This document shows, piece by piece, positions 62,478 to 64,000 of a DNA stretch of 64,000 bases. The notes below the pieces were generated by a model that was not told the origin of the DNA, did no database searches, and was given only the letters and a program-made list of their open reading frames with translations. Position 1 is the stretch's first letter, and every line of letters starts with the position of its first letter. The DNA comes from Flavobacterium piscis. Lineage in GTDB: Bacteria > Bacteroidota > Bacteroidia > Flavobacteriales > Flavobacteriaceae. Both the position numbers and the translations under genes were made by a program. The stretch lies in the NCBI RefSeq assembly GCF_001686925.1, contig NZ_LVEN01000035.1, positions 124,001 through 188,000 of the forward strand, given 5' to 3'.

Positions 62478-62891
62478 ATGATACAACGAATTCAAACCGT
62501 TTATTTAATTCTTACGTTTATTGCAACAAGTGTTTTGATGCTTTTTATTCCGTTATGGACATTAAAAGGGGGAGCATTATTTTACTTTAATCAAGATCCA
62601 ATATATAATGTAATAGTTGGATTAAGTACGATGCTTACTATTGTTAGTATTATTTCATATAAAAAAAGACAAAATCAGTTTGTAATGAACAGACTGAATA
62701 TAATATTAAATTTAATTTTATTAGGATTGTTTGTATATCGTTCTCTAAATTTATCTGGAGAAACACTAGCTGTTTCAGAGAAAGGTATTGGGATGTTTCT
62801 ACCAATTGTTGCTATCGTATTATTAGTTTTAGCTAATAAGGCCATCAAAAAGGATGAAGATCTCGTAAAATCTGTAGATCGTTTGAGATAA
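62478..62891 (+). CDS. DUF4293 family membrane protein
   Basis: The 137-residue protein has four predicted helices and starts MIQRIQTVYLILTF, the typical start of DUF4293 proteins in Bacteroidetes. Its function is unknown. It is divergent from rho, as is common in this phylum, and ends at a strong terminator. Confidence 0.85.
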   Translation: MIQRIQTVYLILTFIATSVLMLFIPLWTLKGGALFYFNQDPIYNVIVGLSTMLTIVSIISYKKRQNQFVMNRLNIILNLILLGLFVYRSLNLSGETLAVSEKGIGMFLPIVAIVLLVLANKAIKKDEDLVKSVDRLR

Positions 62892-62922
62892 ACCTATAAA
62901 CTTAAGTTTTTTGTGCGAAGAG

Positions 62923-62952
62923 AACCCGAATTGTATAATTCGGGTTTTTTTG
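62923..62952 (+). terminator. Terminator after the DUF4293 gene
   Basis: AACCCGAATT (62923-62932) pairs with AATTCGGGTT (62937-62946), followed by a T run to about 62951. Confidence 0.85.
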
Positions 62953-63055
62953 TACCTTATATTTTAGCAAATCTGAGAGAATCACTAAAACAAGCCTTAA
63001 AAACAAACTTTGTAAGATAATTTTTTCATAAATTTGCTTATTACTCCAAACAATC

Positions 63056-63718
63056 ATGACACAGAACATAAGGATACATCTTGCTGATGATCATCAAGTA
63101 CTTATTGATGGCCTTACCAATTTGCTGCAAACCGTAAATAACTTTGAAGTTGTAGGCAATTCATTGGACGGAACAACTGTTTATCAGGATGTCAGTCAGA
63201 ACAATGCCGATATTTTAGTACTGGATATCAGTATGCCTAAAAAAGATGGTATCGAAGTACTGAAAGAATTTAGCGAAAAGAAATTTCCCTGCAAAGTAAT
63301 TATTTTGTCTAGTTATGATGATTTAAAAATCATAAAAGAAGTAATGAAATTGGGCGCAAAAGGCTATCTCACCAAAAAATGCGCAGGCGAAAATATCATT
63401 GAGGCCATAGAAGCTGTTTATCAGGGTCAGGAATATTTTTGTGATGCCGTAAGGGAAAAAATCTTTAATAGTTTTACGAATAATAATCCAAAATTGAATA
63501 AACCGGTTTATGTTGAAAATCCTATTTTAAGTGCACGGGAAATTGAGATCATTACACTGATCTCATTAGAATATAGTGGCAAAGAGATTAGCGAACAGCT
63601 TTTTATCAGCCTGAATACGGTTGAAACACACAGGAAGAATATCATGAAAAAATTACAAACCAAGAATACGATTGGTCTTGTAAAATATGCACTAAAAAAC
63701 AATTTAATAAATCCTTAG
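63056..63718 (+). CDS. LuxR-family response regulator
   Basis: The 220-residue protein has a receiver domain with DD at 11-12, phospho-acceptor Asp57 (LDISMP) and a Lys near 107, then a LuxR-type helix-turn-helix (about 155-215, LSAREIEIITLISLEYSGKEIS). It resembles the regulator at 7690 in layout. It directly precedes a probable sensor kinase gene, which should be its partner. The signal is unknown. Confidence 0.9.
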   Translation: MTQNIRIHLADDHQVLIDGLTNLLQTVNNFEVVGNSLDGTTVYQDVSQNNADILVLDISMPKKDGIEVLKEFSEKKFPCKVIILSSYDDLKIIKEVMKLGAKGYLTKKCAGENIIEAIEAVYQGQEYFCDAVREKIFNSFTNNNPKLNKPVYVENPILSAREIEIITLISLEYSGKEISEQLFISLNTVETHRKNIMKKLQTKNTIGLVKYALKNNLINP

Positions 63719-63765
63719 TGCCTTCTAAAGATTAAAAAACCTATCGAAAAATTTACAGTTGAGTT

Positions 63766-64000
63766 ATGGCTTTAATTAGAGTTTTTTTATTGTCGATTTT
63801 ATTCACTATTGTGAGCGGAAACACTTTATTTAGCCAGCAAAATCAAGCCATTCCTTCAAAAGAAACAGAAATTGTACCGCAGCAAAATTCGAAAGGAAAA
63901 ATTAATGAAATTCGAAAATTTGAAAAATTACGAAATAAAAAAATAGTTAGTTTATCTATTGTTCTGGTTATCATTATATTCTTTCTGTTTTATTTTTTTT
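63766..64000 (+). CDS. Start of a probable sensor histidine kinase (partial)
   Basis: The ATG at 63766 opens a frame that runs to the window end. It gives a signal-type N-terminus (MALIRVFLLSILFTIVSG), a charged helical stretch (about 25-60) and the start of a membrane helix (LSIVLVIIIFFLFYFF). It starts 47 nt after a response regulator gene. The kinase assignment rests on that context, since no catalytic domain is visible here. Confidence 0.55.
   Translation, partial: MALIRVFLLSILFTIVSGNTLFSQQNQAIPSKETEIVPQQNSKGKINEIRKFEKLRNKKIVSLSIVLVIIIFFLFYFF

Overview
The window is AT-rich chromosomal DNA from a member of the Bacteroidetes, most likely a Flavobacterium or close relative. The reasons are SusC/SusD pairs, promoters with the Bacteroidetes -7 box TAnnTTTG, AT-rich leaders without Shine-Dalgarno sequences, DUF4202, DUF4293 and META-type lipoproteins, and intergenic spacers full of dispersed palindromic repeats. 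No rRNA, tRNA, CRISPR array, phage or transposase gene was seen. Genes at both ends are cut by the window edge.

Positions 1400-36200 form a large nitrate/nitrite utilisation island. Left to right it holds nirB and nirD (siroheme NADH nitrite reductase); a DUF4202 gene with a NarX-like sensor kinase; a NarL-type response regulator; a NarK-type transporter; an outer-membrane barrel of the alginate-export type; a methyltransferase and an alpha/beta hydrolase of unclear relevance; and a Crp/Fnr regulator divergent from a fused single-chain NADH-nitrate reductase. Next come a rubredoxin-tailed protein resembling a degenerate siroheme reductase and a lysine-rich protein. On the minus strand follow a molybdenum-cofactor and siroheme operon (moeA, TSUP permease, mobA, cobA, moaD, moeB, moaE, moaCB, moaA) and a second nitrate-reductase-like cluster (two NarK-family transporters, NarI-like membrane protein, Mo catalytic subunit, four-cluster ferredoxin, Tat-Rieske protein, small membrane protein). 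Two promoter codes tie the island together. One is a palindrome AMGTA-N4-TACKT whose last base overlaps the -7 box of nirB, DUF4202, narK, moeA and both sides of the crp/nitrate-reductase divergent region. The other is an FNR-like ATGAT-N4-ATCAT site at about -41.5 of the porin gene and the second narK.

Positions 36200-54850 form a plus-strand organosulfur locus: a long leader region, SusC, SusD, four S1 sulfatases, DUF1254 and DUF1214 proteins, a 39-residue membrane peptide, a fatty-acid-hydroxylase-type enzyme, a rhodanese-thioredoxin protein and a YeiH-type putative sulfate/sulfite exporter. No glycoside hydrolase is present. The leader encodes the ten-residue peptide MKKMQNCCCK, followed directly by a stem-loop whose loop can pair with the three Cys codons. 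I read this as a cysteine-sensing attenuator, so the locus probably serves sulfur scavenging and not sugar use.

Positions 55200-64000 are ordinary chromosomal genes: DUF1810, ornithine aminotransferase with a divergent Lrp-family regulator, a dienelactone hydrolase, an M28 peptidase, Rho with a long Asn-rich disordered insert, DUF4293, a response regulator and the start of a probable sensor kinase. Several dispersed intergenic repeat families recur through the window.
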